Shown here: one piece after another, positions 1 through 7,264 of the stretch
Numbering within the stretch: the first letter of the stretch is position 1
Layout of the letters: each line of letters begins with the position of its first letter
Origin: Candidatus Riflebacteria bacterium HGW-Riflebacteria-2
GTDB taxonomy: Bacteria; Muiribacteriota; Ozemobacteria; Ozemobacterales; Ozemobacteraceae
Reading direction: 5' to 3'
NCBI GenBank assembly: GCA_002839435.1
Contig: PGYA01000046.1
Coordinates: 1-37,311 of the forward strand
DNA length: 37,311 nucleotides
The notes under the pieces: model-generated
Databases searched by the model: none
Told to the model about the DNA's origin: nothing
What the model saw: the letters and a program-made list of their open reading frames with translations, nothing else
Position numbers and translations under genes: made by a program

Positions 1-795
1 CGTGTCAAAATTATCAAGCTGAGCATCGGTAAGAGCCGAAACCTGAGCGGTTGTCAGAGCCTTGATCTGAGTTGAAGAGAGAGCATCGATCTGAGCATCG
101 GTCAAAGCCTGAATCTGGCTGGTAGTAAAAGCCGCTATCTGCGCAGCTGAAAACTGTTGCAGATCAGCAGCTTCGATTTTGGCAACCTGATCGGTATCAA
201 GTGATTTGATCTGATTTGCAGTCAGTCCTTTAACCTGAGCTGTCGACAGGTTTACAATCTGAGTATCAGTCAATGCCTTGATCTGATTGGTTGTCAACGC
301 GGCGATCTGTGCAGAAGACAAAGCAGCGAACTGGCTGGTATTAAGACTTATAATCTGATCGTTGGTAAGTTCAGCTATCTGCAAATTAGTCATAGCCTGA
401 AACTGTTCAGGAGAAAAAACTGCGGTCAGCGTTCCTGAAAGAGCACTAAGATCCTGGGCATCTATAGACTTGATCTGAGTTGTCGAAATCGCGGCAAAAT
501 CGGAGTTATCAAATGTTGCCAGCTGCTCACTGGTCAGCGCTTTCATTTGAAGCGGAGTAAGTGCCTGCACCTGCGGGGTCAGAAACCCTTGATTGTTGTA
601 AAGCTGTAACGACTGGATCTGCCCACTGCTGAGAATAACCAGATCTCTGGTTTCGATTGCATTAATTTGATCCGAGTCCAGAGCCGCAATCTGTGTCGGC
701 GTCATCGCTTTAAAATCAGCCGTACCAAGATCTTTGATCTGCTGAGTGGTCAGGGCTGCAATTTGGGTTGTGGACATTCCGATGACTATCGACAT
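1..795 (-). CDS. Octapeptide-repeat protein (partial, N-terminal 265 codons)
   Basis: The frame is open without interruption from an ATG at 795 to the left edge, so the gene continues beyond the window. A purine-rich ribosome site (AGAGGAG) lies a few bases upstream of the ATG. After about ten residues the protein is almost entirely imperfect 8-residue units of the form Q-(I/V/L)-x-A-L-(T/S)-x-x, for example QIDALSST, QIKALTTA, QVSALTDA. Asp, Thr and Ala fill the variable positions. There is no signal peptide, no membrane segment and no cysteine in the visible part. Similar 'QIxALT' repeats occur in large surface or adhesin-like proteins of several bacteria, but I cannot name a family with certainty. 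The regular hydrophobic pattern suggests a solenoid or fibrous structure. Function unknown; a surface or secreted structural role is an inference. Confidence 0.8.
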   Translation of the reverse strand, partial: MSIVIGMSTTQIAALTTQQIKDLGTADFKAMTPTQIAALDSDQINAIETRDLVILSSGQIQSLQLYNNQGFLTPQVQALTPLQMKALTSEQLATFDNSDFAAISTTQIKSIDAQDLSALSGTLTAVFSPEQFQAMTNLQIAELTNDQIISLNTSQFAALSSAQIAALTTNQIKALTDTQIVNLSTAQVKGLTANQIKSLDTDQVAKIEAADLQQFSAAQIAAFTTSQIQALTDAQIDALSSTQIKALTTAQVSALTDAQLDNFDT

Positions 796-1008
796 ATGTA
801 CTCCTCTAAGCTCATACTACTGAGATTCTCTCTAGGACAGAAGGCACTTCAGATAAAAATCCTATCATATCTGTCGGATGCAGTACAGTAAATTTGTATA
901 AAGAATTAGTGATGCACGGGAAACAATCATATCGCAGCTTTTCAGCCACAAGACTATATGCAAAGCATTCACAGCAAAGCGTCAAGCAGACCTCGACAAC
1001 CTAATACC

Positions 1009-1037
1009 TTGTTATAAACAACCCTCTGTTATATATT
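1009..1037 (+). promoter_or_regulatory. Sigma-70-like promoter of the polyferredoxin gene
   Basis: A -35-like TTGTTA (1009-1014) and a -10-like TATATT (1032-1037) are separated by exactly 17 bp. Transcription would begin near 1044, downstream of the first in-frame ATG (1038), which supports a later translation start. Confidence 0.5.
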
Positions 1038-1094
1038 ATGCGTATCGCACATTTCAAAATGAAATGGCTAAATAACTTTCTACCAGAGGGATAC

Positions 1095-3074
1095 ATGATC
1101 TGGGCTAAATACCGTAACTGGCTTTTACTGCTGGTATATATTTTGTTTTTCCTGCACACTGCGCTGTGGCACTACTGGGGATATGAAGGCGTCGGACACC
1201 TTGGATTCGGTGAATTTTTCGGAACTCTGCGCAACGGAGTAGTAACTGCCGGCACCATTTTTACCATAATCGTGTTCGCGCATGCATTATTCTTCGGCGG
1301 CCTATTTTGCGGATGGTTCTGCCATTGGGGAATCACCCAGGATCTTGCCGCCGGCATAATGCGACGTTTGGGCATAAAGCCCATCATGGCACAGCTCAAC
1401 TCGAAAATTATTCCCTGGATATGGTTTCTCATAATTATTGCCCAGGTAGTCATCTACTGGATTTATTCAGGATTCCCAACAGATCTGTCATTCAACCCAT
1501 CAGCAACCCCAGTCTGGTCAGGTGTTCCCCGCTCGATCATGCTTATTTGCATGACCACCCTTGCCAGCGGCTTTGTTCTGATTTTTCTTTTTGGCGAACG
1601 TGCCTTCTGCCGTAGTATCTGTACTTTCAGGCTGTGGTTCAGCTGGTTTGAAAAGTTCGCACCTCATAAAGTCAGGCAAACGAAACCATGCGCCAGCTGC
1701 AACAATGAATGTACAGCGATCTGCCCGATGGGTATTCAGGTCGCAGAAGAAATCAGACAACTCGGTCATGTTAAGAACCAGGAATGCATTAAGTGCCATA
1801 TCTGTGTTGGCGCCTGTCCACATAGTGTATTACAGACGTCACTGCGAACAAACGAATTTCATCGCGAAGGCGCACAAATTTTACCACCTGCAGCTTTGAG
1901 TGACTCAATCGCATGGCTGCAGGCAGGAATGGCAGGAATCATACTTGTTCTGTTCGGGTTCGATCTCGGCGGCAACATTTCACTTTCGCTGGGTTTTATC
2001 GCCGGATTTTTCATGATCCACATCTGGCATACCCGCCGGATCAGCCTCCTTGAAACCGCTGTTATAGCTATTCTGATTACAGGCATGTATTATCGACACG
2101 ACATGAAGGATACAAGCTCTCTGATAAAGGGCCTACTTGCCATCGCTGTATTTCTGCTGGCCGCCCGAAGCCTAGATTTTACCAGGGGCTTCGAATTTAT
2201 CAACAGTAAAGCCAGAAAAATCATAGCCCCGCCAGCAATTCTCACAGTCGTTATTGTATTGGCAATAGCGCTGGGAGCACGCGAAACCCACAAAAGCGTC
2301 CTGTTTCACAAGGCAAATGCCGCCAAAATCAACAATGACCTCAAAACCTTCGTTTCGATAATGGAAGACTATGCGGGGGCACATCTCAATCCTGCCAACG
2401 CATATTTTGACCTTGGAAACGCCCAACTGGCGCTTAATTTGAACAAAAAAGGCACCGACAGTTTTATAAAGAGCCTTGAACTTGATTTCAATGAAAAGGC
2501 TGCTGACACAATGCTCGAAAGACTTTTTACCGGCGGACATTTCAGGGAATGCCAAAGGCTTGCAACATGGCTGTCAGAAAAGCACCCCACTGTTCCGCGC
2601 TTTCGTATCGCTGCCGGGAACGCCTTGATTCAGCTGCAACAGCTTGATGATGCCCGCAGTGTTTTCAACGACACCGTCAGCAGGTTCCCTGACAATCACG
2701 ATGCCCTTATCGCTCTGGGAGAAGTAAAAGTATCCCAGGGTAACATTGAGGATGGCCTGAAGGACTTACTGAATGCTTATGAAATGGCACCGGCCAGCGT
2801 CTCATTTAATCTTGCCGACCTGTATCGGCGCCTCGGTCGTCATGAAGATGCAGAAAATTACTTCGCACAGGCTGTTGCGGCCGATCCCGAGAACCTTGGA
2901 GTGTTGCTCGACCAGGGCATGAACCTGTTTGAGCAGCAAAAGTTCCGGGAAGCTATTAAATTATGGGAAATAGCACTGGAAAAAGCTCCCACCCTGATAG
3001 AAGCCCGCCAATACATTGTCATGGCAGAGTCTGAACTCAAAAAACGCCGCGACGCCATTCTCGGCAGACAATGA
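1095..3074 (+). CDS. Membrane polyferredoxin (NapH/CcoG-like) with C-terminal TPR domain
   Basis: The N-terminal half has several membrane segments and NapH-like cysteine pairs: FCGWFC near residues 71-76 and FCRSIC near 171-176. Two cytoplasmic [4Fe-4S] motifs follow: CX2CX3CX3CP at 199-210 and CX2CX2CX3CP at 231-241. More hydrophobic helices run to about residue 400. The last 230 residues look like tetratricopeptide repeats (for example NPANAYFDLGNAQLALN and DALIALGEVKVSQGN). NapH and CcoG relatives move electrons from quinol or to metal centres; the substrate here is unknown and the TPR fusion is unusual. An upstream in-frame ATG at 1038 gives 678 residues, but it has no ribosome site and lies upstream of the predicted transcript start. 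The ATG at 1095 follows AGAGGG with a 4-base spacer. The gene is monocistronic and its stop abuts the convergent aroF stop. Confidence 0.8.
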   Translation: MIWAKYRNWLLLLVYILFFLHTALWHYWGYEGVGHLGFGEFFGTLRNGVVTAGTIFTIIVFAHALFFGGLFCGWFCHWGITQDLAAGIMRRLGIKPIMAQLNSKIIPWIWFLIIIAQVVIYWIYSGFPTDLSFNPSATPVWSGVPRSIMLICMTTLASGFVLIFLFGERAFCRSICTFRLWFSWFEKFAPHKVRQTKPCASCNNECTAICPMGIQVAEEIRQLGHVKNQECIKCHICVGACPHSVLQTSLRTNEFHREGAQILPPAALSDSIAWLQAGMAGIILVLFGFDLGGNISLSLGFIAGFFMIHIWHTRRISLLETAVIAILITGMYYRHDMKDTSSLIKGLLAIAVFLLAARSLDFTRGFEFINSKARKIIAPPAILTVVIVLAIALGARETHKSVLFHKANAAKINNDLKTFVSIMEDYAGAHLNPANAYFDLGNAQLALNLNKKGTDSFIKSLELDFNEKAADTMLERLFTGGHFRECQRLATWLSEKHPTVPRFRIAAGNALIQLQQLDDARSVFNDTVSRFPDNHDALIALGEVKVSQGNIEDGLKDLLNAYEMAPASVSFNLADLYRRLGRHEDAENYFAQAVAADPENLGVLLDQGMNLFEQQKFREAIKLWEIALEKAPTLIEARQYIVMAESELKKRRDAILGRQ

Positions 3075-3075
3075 A

Positions 3076-4107
3076 TCAGGCAAGCGTTCGACCTACCGCT
3101 GCAGCGACCTTGCGGCCGAGCTCTATAACTCTGTCGAACGCGTCAGGGCTTATTGATTGAGCGCCATCTGAAAACGCCGCTTCAGGCTGCGGATGAACCT
3201 CAAGCATCAGACCGTCAGCGCCGGCCGCCAATGCCGCAAGAGCCAGCGGCTCAACCAGACTGCTACGACCACTGGCATGGCTGGGATCGACTATTACCGG
3301 CAGATGCGAAAGCTCCTTGAGCGAAGGCACAGCGCCAATGTCGAGACTGAATCTGGTGAAGTGTTCGAAAGTTCTAATACCACGTTCACACAAAATTACA
3401 TCGGCATTGCCATGCGCCAGAAGATACTCGGCGGCGCACAGAAGCTCTTCGATGCTCGAACCCATGCCACGCTTGAGCAGTATCGGGCGCGGAATCTGAC
3501 CAAGATGCCGTAGCAGCTGAAAATTGCTCATATTGCGAGTGCCAACCTGAATTATATCGGCATGATCGGCCACCATCTCGGCTTCAAGCTGATCGCGCAC
3601 TTCGGTCAAAATCAGCAAACCTGTCTCTACCTTTATTTTGTCGAGAATTTCAATACCGGCGCGGCCAAGGCCCTGAAAGGAATATGGCGAAGATCGCGGC
3701 TTAAAGATCATTCCCCGAAAAACACGGCAGCCAGCTTCCTTGATTTTGTGGGCAAGGCTGATCGCACCCTCCTCGGTTTCGACAGCGCAGGGCCCGCCGA
3801 TTATAACAGCCTCATCACCACCAAAGACGACTTCGTTGCCGCCCGGCCGACCGGCACGCACCAGCGAATTTTTGCGATGACAGCGACGCGAAGCCAGATA
3901 ATATGAGTATCGTCCCGGAATGATCTCAACAATTCCTTTGGCACCGCTCAGTTCGCGCGCACAAGCTTCTTCACCCGGGCCGTCTATCGAAAGCACAAGC
4001 TGACCATACTGGCTGACCAGTCTGGTGTAGAAACCCTTTTTCTGCAACATCAGACATAGCTCCTGCTGCTGCTTTTCTTCCATTCCAGGATCCATTACCA
4101 GAATCAT
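3076..4107 (-). CDS. aroF: 3-deoxy-7-phosphoheptulonate synthase (DAHP synthase, AroF/AroG type I-beta)
   Basis: Catalyses condensation of phosphoenolpyruvate and erythrose-4-phosphate to DAHP, the first step of aromatic amino-acid synthesis, in the cytoplasm. The 343-residue length fits the KDO8PS-like (beta) subfamily. Residues 1-70 form the ferredoxin-like N-terminal domain typical of feedback-regulated members. The TIM barrel carries GGPCAVE, FKPRSSPYSFQG, LKRGM, CERGIRTF and VDPSHASGR, which bind metal and PEP. The start is an ATG with an AAGGGAG ribosome site. It is the last gene of the long minus-strand run, 28 bp after hutI, and converges on the polyferredoxin gene with one base between stops and no visible terminator. 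Confidence 0.95.
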   Translation of the reverse strand: MILVMDPGMEEKQQQELCLMLQKKGFYTRLVSQYGQLVLSIDGPGEEACARELSGAKGIVEIIPGRYSYYLASRRCHRKNSLVRAGRPGGNEVVFGGDEAVIIGGPCAVETEEGAISLAHKIKEAGCRVFRGMIFKPRSSPYSFQGLGRAGIEILDKIKVETGLLILTEVRDQLEAEMVADHADIIQVGTRNMSNFQLLRHLGQIPRPILLKRGMGSSIEELLCAAEYLLAHGNADVILCERGIRTFEHFTRFSLDIGAVPSLKELSHLPVIVDPSHASGRSSLVEPLALAALAAGADGLMLEVHPQPEAAFSDGAQSISPDAFDRVIELGRKVAAAVGRTLA

Positions 4108-4135
4108 GCTGTGACTCCCTTGCTTTAAATTTGCT

Positions 4136-5416
4136 TCAGACCCGGTCTATGGCCACGACGCCACCGGCAACGAGAGCTTCAACCCGACTACTACCGGCCT
4201 GATAACCGATCTGACGGAACGAATCCCCGGCAAACAGTGCCAGATCCATGCGGCGCCCAGGCTCTATGGCGCCAATTTTATCTCCCAGACTCAGCGCGTG
4301 CGCTGCATGCAAGGTTCCGGCAATGAGAGCCTCAGAAGCGCTCAGCCTCAACTGCAGCATAGCAAGAGACTGAATTATCGTTGCTCCAAGGAACTGGCAA
4401 CTGCCGGGATTATGATCAGATGCGATAGCCAATGGCAGTCCGGCGTCGATCATCTTGCGGGCCGGAGCATGGTGCGATTCCATGAGATAGGTAGATGTGC
4501 CCGGCAGAACAGTCGGGATAACACCGCTGTCCTTGAGCTTAGCAATACCTTCGGCGCAGGTCATCAACAGGTGGTCTGCGCTAACTGCGCCAATTTCTAC
4601 GGCAAGATCGACGCCGCCGAGCACGTTGACTTCGTCAGCGTGAATTTTAGCACGTAGCCCATTTTCAATGCCTGCCTTGAGAATGCGTCGCGACTGTTCG
4701 ACCGAAAAAGCCTTGCTTTCGGTAAATACATCGTTGAATATTGCCAGTTCCTGGCGGGCGACTTCCGGTATCCAGACATTACAAATCTCATCAACAAAGG
4801 CATCGGGGTCGGAGCGCCGATCGGCCGGAATTGCATGCGCACCCATAAAGGTCGGCACGATGCGAATCATTGATTCTTCACGCAGACGATCGATGACCCG
4901 CAGCATTTTCAGTTCGCTTTCGAGATCGAGTCCGTAACCGGTCTTTATCTCAACGGTGGTCACACCGGTTTGCATGATCTGCTCAACCCGTTCCAGCGTT
5001 TCAACAAAGATCAGTTCTTCGGGCATATTGCGTATTGCTTCGGTTGTGCGCAAAATTCCACCGCCGGCGGCAAGAATATCCAGATAGGGCCGGCCCTGAA
5101 CGCGCATCTCAAATTCATCACTGCGATCGCCGGCATAAACGAGATGGGTGTGCGAATCGACAAACCCCGGAACTGCGGTCAAACCACAGCCGTTAAAAAA
5201 CCTGGCCGTCGCAGCAATTTGCACCTCATCACTAAGGCTGGCTGATGGCCCGACCCAGACGATAACGCCGTCACGGGCAGCAATACTGGCATTTTTCAGC
5301 TCCTCAGTGCGCCAACCTGGAATTGTACCCTTACCGCGGTAAGGTTCTGGAAAAACAACTGCCGAAGCAAGATTGTGTATTATAAAGTCTGCTTTTACTT
5401 TTTCAGCTGCTGGCAT
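4136..5416 (-). CDS. hutI: Imidazolonepropionase
   Basis: Hydrolyses 4-imidazolone-5-propionate to N-formimino-L-glutamate, the third step of histidine breakdown. It is an amidohydrolase of 426 residues, the usual size. The metal-binding HxH appears in VDSHTHLVYAGDR, followed by the substrate loop around KTGYGLDLESELK, KIHADEVN and ASDHNPGSC with the metal aspartate. The ATG is preceded by AAGGAG. It lies 12 bp downstream of hutH. Urocanase (hutU) and formiminoglutamase (hutG) are absent from the window, so the pathway must be completed elsewhere. Confidence 0.95.
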   Translation of the reverse strand: MPAAEKVKADFIIHNLASAVVFPEPYRGKGTIPGWRTEELKNASIAARDGVIVWVGPSASLSDEVQIAATARFFNGCGLTAVPGFVDSHTHLVYAGDRSDEFEMRVQGRPYLDILAAGGGILRTTEAIRNMPEELIFVETLERVEQIMQTGVTTVEIKTGYGLDLESELKMLRVIDRLREESMIRIVPTFMGAHAIPADRRSDPDAFVDEICNVWIPEVARQELAIFNDVFTESKAFSVEQSRRILKAGIENGLRAKIHADEVNVLGGVDLAVEIGAVSADHLLMTCAEGIAKLKDSGVIPTVLPGTSTYLMESHHAPARKMIDAGLPLAIASDHNPGSCQFLGATIIQSLAMLQLRLSASEALIAGTLHAAHALSLGDKIGAIEPGRRMDLALFAGDSFRQIGYQAGSSRVEALVAGGVVAIDRV

Positions 5417-5428
5417 GTCACGCGCTCC

Positions 5429-6949
5429 TTATACGATTGCAACGACTTTGCTGACATGGTCGAGCAGGCTGCTATCCCAGAGCAGATCCTTGGCTGTGCG
5501 AAGATCTGGCGCCAGTATACGGTCTTCACCAAGGGCCGGCACATATTGTCGCAGCAGCTCATAAGCAGCGCTACTACCTTTTCCCAGCTTCAGCGGCGCG
5601 ACAAATTCATAGGCCTGTGCGGCACTGAGCCATTCGATCGCCAGCACCTGCGCCGTATGTTCGAGAATTTTGCCGGCTTTGCGCACAGCGATAGTGCCCA
5701 TGCTGACATGATCTTCCTGATATGCCGAAGTTGGTATCGAATCTACCGAAGCAGGGTGTGCCAGTATTTTATTTTCGCTGACCAGTGAGGCCGCGGTGTA
5801 TTGAATGATCATAAGGCCTGAGTTAACACCAGGATCTACCGACAAAAATGGCTTGGTCTCGTTAATCAGAGGGTTAAGCAGGCGATCGATGCGGCGTTCA
5901 CTGATACTTGCGAGCTCGGCCATGACGATACCCAGAAAATCGCCGGCAAACGCCATCGGCTGACCGTGAAAATGGCCACCAGAGATAATCTTGTTATCGC
6001 TGAGAATGATCGGGTTGTCAGTTACCGCGTTAAGTTCTATCGTTACCTGATCGACGAGGTGATTGAGGTTCTCGCGCGTGGCGCCATGCACCTGCGGAAT
6101 ACAGCGCAGGCTGTAGGCATCCTGCACTTTGGTGCAACCAATATGGCTGGCGCGTACTTCTGAGTCGCGCACGCATGAAAGAACGTTAGTGGCGACCTGC
6201 TGCATTCCAGGGTATGGGCGCAACGCGATAAAATCAGGATCGAACGGGCTGGTCGAACCCTTGACCATTTCGAGAGTCATGCTGGCAATTATGTCAGCCG
6301 ACTTCGAAACATGCAGTGACCGATAGAGAGCCAGAGCAATTACACCGGTCATGACCGCAGTTCCGTTGATCAGTGCCAGCCCTTCTTTGGCCTGCAGTTG
6401 CAAAGGTTTTAAACCAGCCTTTTCCAGGGCGGGCAGTGCCGGATAACGCTGGCAACATTCGCCGCCGAGCACTTCGCCCTCCCCCATGAGAACCAGCATG
6501 ATATGTGAAAGTGGTGCCAGGTCACCCGAGCAACCAACCGAACCTTGCTGTGGCACCCACGGAACCACATCTTTGTTGAGCAGATCGACAAGTGCGAGTA
6601 TGAGTTCTGGTCTGACTCCGCTTACGCCATGCAAAAGCGAATTAATGCGAACAGCGATCATGGCGCGCACGGCGTCGCGGGCAAAAGGCTCGCCAACGCC
6701 AGTCGCATGGCTGCGGATCAGGTTGGTCTGCAGTCTTTCAAGATCCGAACGATTGATCCGGGTATTGCATAGGTGACCAAAACCTGTGGTAATGCCATAA
6801 ACGACGCGGTCGTCGGCAATCAGTTTTTCGACTATGGCGCGCGACGCCTTGACCTTTTCCATCGCGGCAGCAGAGATCCCCGTTTCTTCGCCCTGAGCTA
6901 TTCGCCAGACTTTTTCAAGATTCAGATCATTACCATTGAGTTCAATCAT
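5429..6949 (-). CDS. hutH: Histidine ammonia-lyase
   Basis: Removes ammonia from L-histidine to give trans-urocanate. The length (506) and motifs fit the aromatic amino-acid lyase family: the catalytic tyrosine in YGITTGFG (near residue 51), the His-specific SH pair in RSHATGVGEP, and QEDHVSMG near residue 415. The prosthetic MIO group normally forms from Ala-Ser-Gly; here the tripeptide is Cys140-Ser141-Gly142 in GSVGCSGDLAPLSH. The substituted residue contributes mainly backbone atoms to MIO, so the enzyme is probably still active. The hutI gene next door favours histidine as substrate over tyrosine or phenylalanine. The ATG follows AAAAGGAAAA. It lies 19 bp after the ferredoxin gene. Confidence 0.94.
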   Translation of the reverse strand: MIELNGNDLNLEKVWRIAQGEETGISAAAMEKVKASRAIVEKLIADDRVVYGITTGFGHLCNTRINRSDLERLQTNLIRSHATGVGEPFARDAVRAMIAVRINSLLHGVSGVRPELILALVDLLNKDVVPWVPQQGSVGCSGDLAPLSHIMLVLMGEGEVLGGECCQRYPALPALEKAGLKPLQLQAKEGLALINGTAVMTGVIALALYRSLHVSKSADIIASMTLEMVKGSTSPFDPDFIALRPYPGMQQVATNVLSCVRDSEVRASHIGCTKVQDAYSLRCIPQVHGATRENLNHLVDQVTIELNAVTDNPIILSDNKIISGGHFHGQPMAFAGDFLGIVMAELASISERRIDRLLNPLINETKPFLSVDPGVNSGLMIIQYTAASLVSENKILAHPASVDSIPTSAYQEDHVSMGTIAVRKAGKILEHTAQVLAIEWLSAAQAYEFVAPLKLGKGSSAAYELLRQYVPALGEDRILAPDLRTAKDLLWDSSLLDHVSKVVAIV

Positions 6950-6968
6950 TTGATTTTTCCTTTTGCTG

Positions 6969-7232
6969 TCATTTCGGCAATTCTTCGCCAGCCGGCGCAG
7001 AACAGGTTATGGCGTGTGCCGGGCAATGCCGCTCACAAACCGTGCAGCCAATACAGTCTTGTCGATTAATTGGCTCAACCGTGCCTTTAACAGTGCGCTT
7101 GAATACGCTGGCCGGACAAAGCTGGACACAGGTACAGCACTGATTGCAGCGCTTCTGATCGAGGCTGCTGATGAAACGCGGCACCCACTCACCGCCGCCG
7201 AGGCGGTAGTTGACATATCTGCGGCTGTGCAT
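6969..7232 (-). CDS. 2[4Fe-4S] ferredoxin, NIF ferredoxin III-like
   Basis: An 87-residue protein with two cluster motifs: C29-x2-C32-x2-C35-x3-C39-P and C60-x2-C63-x2-C66-x3-C70-P. The lead-in WVPRFISSLDQKRC resembles ferredoxins of the FdxB/NIF ferredoxin III type, but no nitrogen-fixation gene is visible, so the name describes sequence type only. An in-frame TGA lies just upstream, which limits the N-terminus. The ATG at 7232 has no convincing ribosome site, and a TATAAT sequence sits about 7 bp upstream of it. A leaderless transcript or a GTG start near residue 17 are possible. It lies between maf and hutH with gaps of 32 and 19 bp. Electron partner unknown; 4Fe-4S enzymes downstream are not evident. 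Confidence 0.85.
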   Translation of the reverse strand: MHSRRYVNYRLGGGEWVPRFISSLDQKRCNQCCTCVQLCPASVFKRTVKGTVEPINRQDCIGCTVCERHCPAHAITCSAPAGEELPK

Positions 7233-7264
7233 GCGCGAATTATATCACAATTCGCCTTCAGCTA

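Noticed and set aside
1..790. Tandem 24-base DNA periodicity resembling a repeat array or CRISPR
   Set aside because: The periodicity follows one open reading frame (8-residue units) with varying codons and has no identical repeats or unique spacers, so it is a protein repeat.
1038..1094. Upstream ATG (1038) and ATG (1059) of the polyferredoxin gene
   Set aside because: Neither has a ribosome site, and 1038 directly abuts the predicted -10 element, so it would lie before the transcript start.
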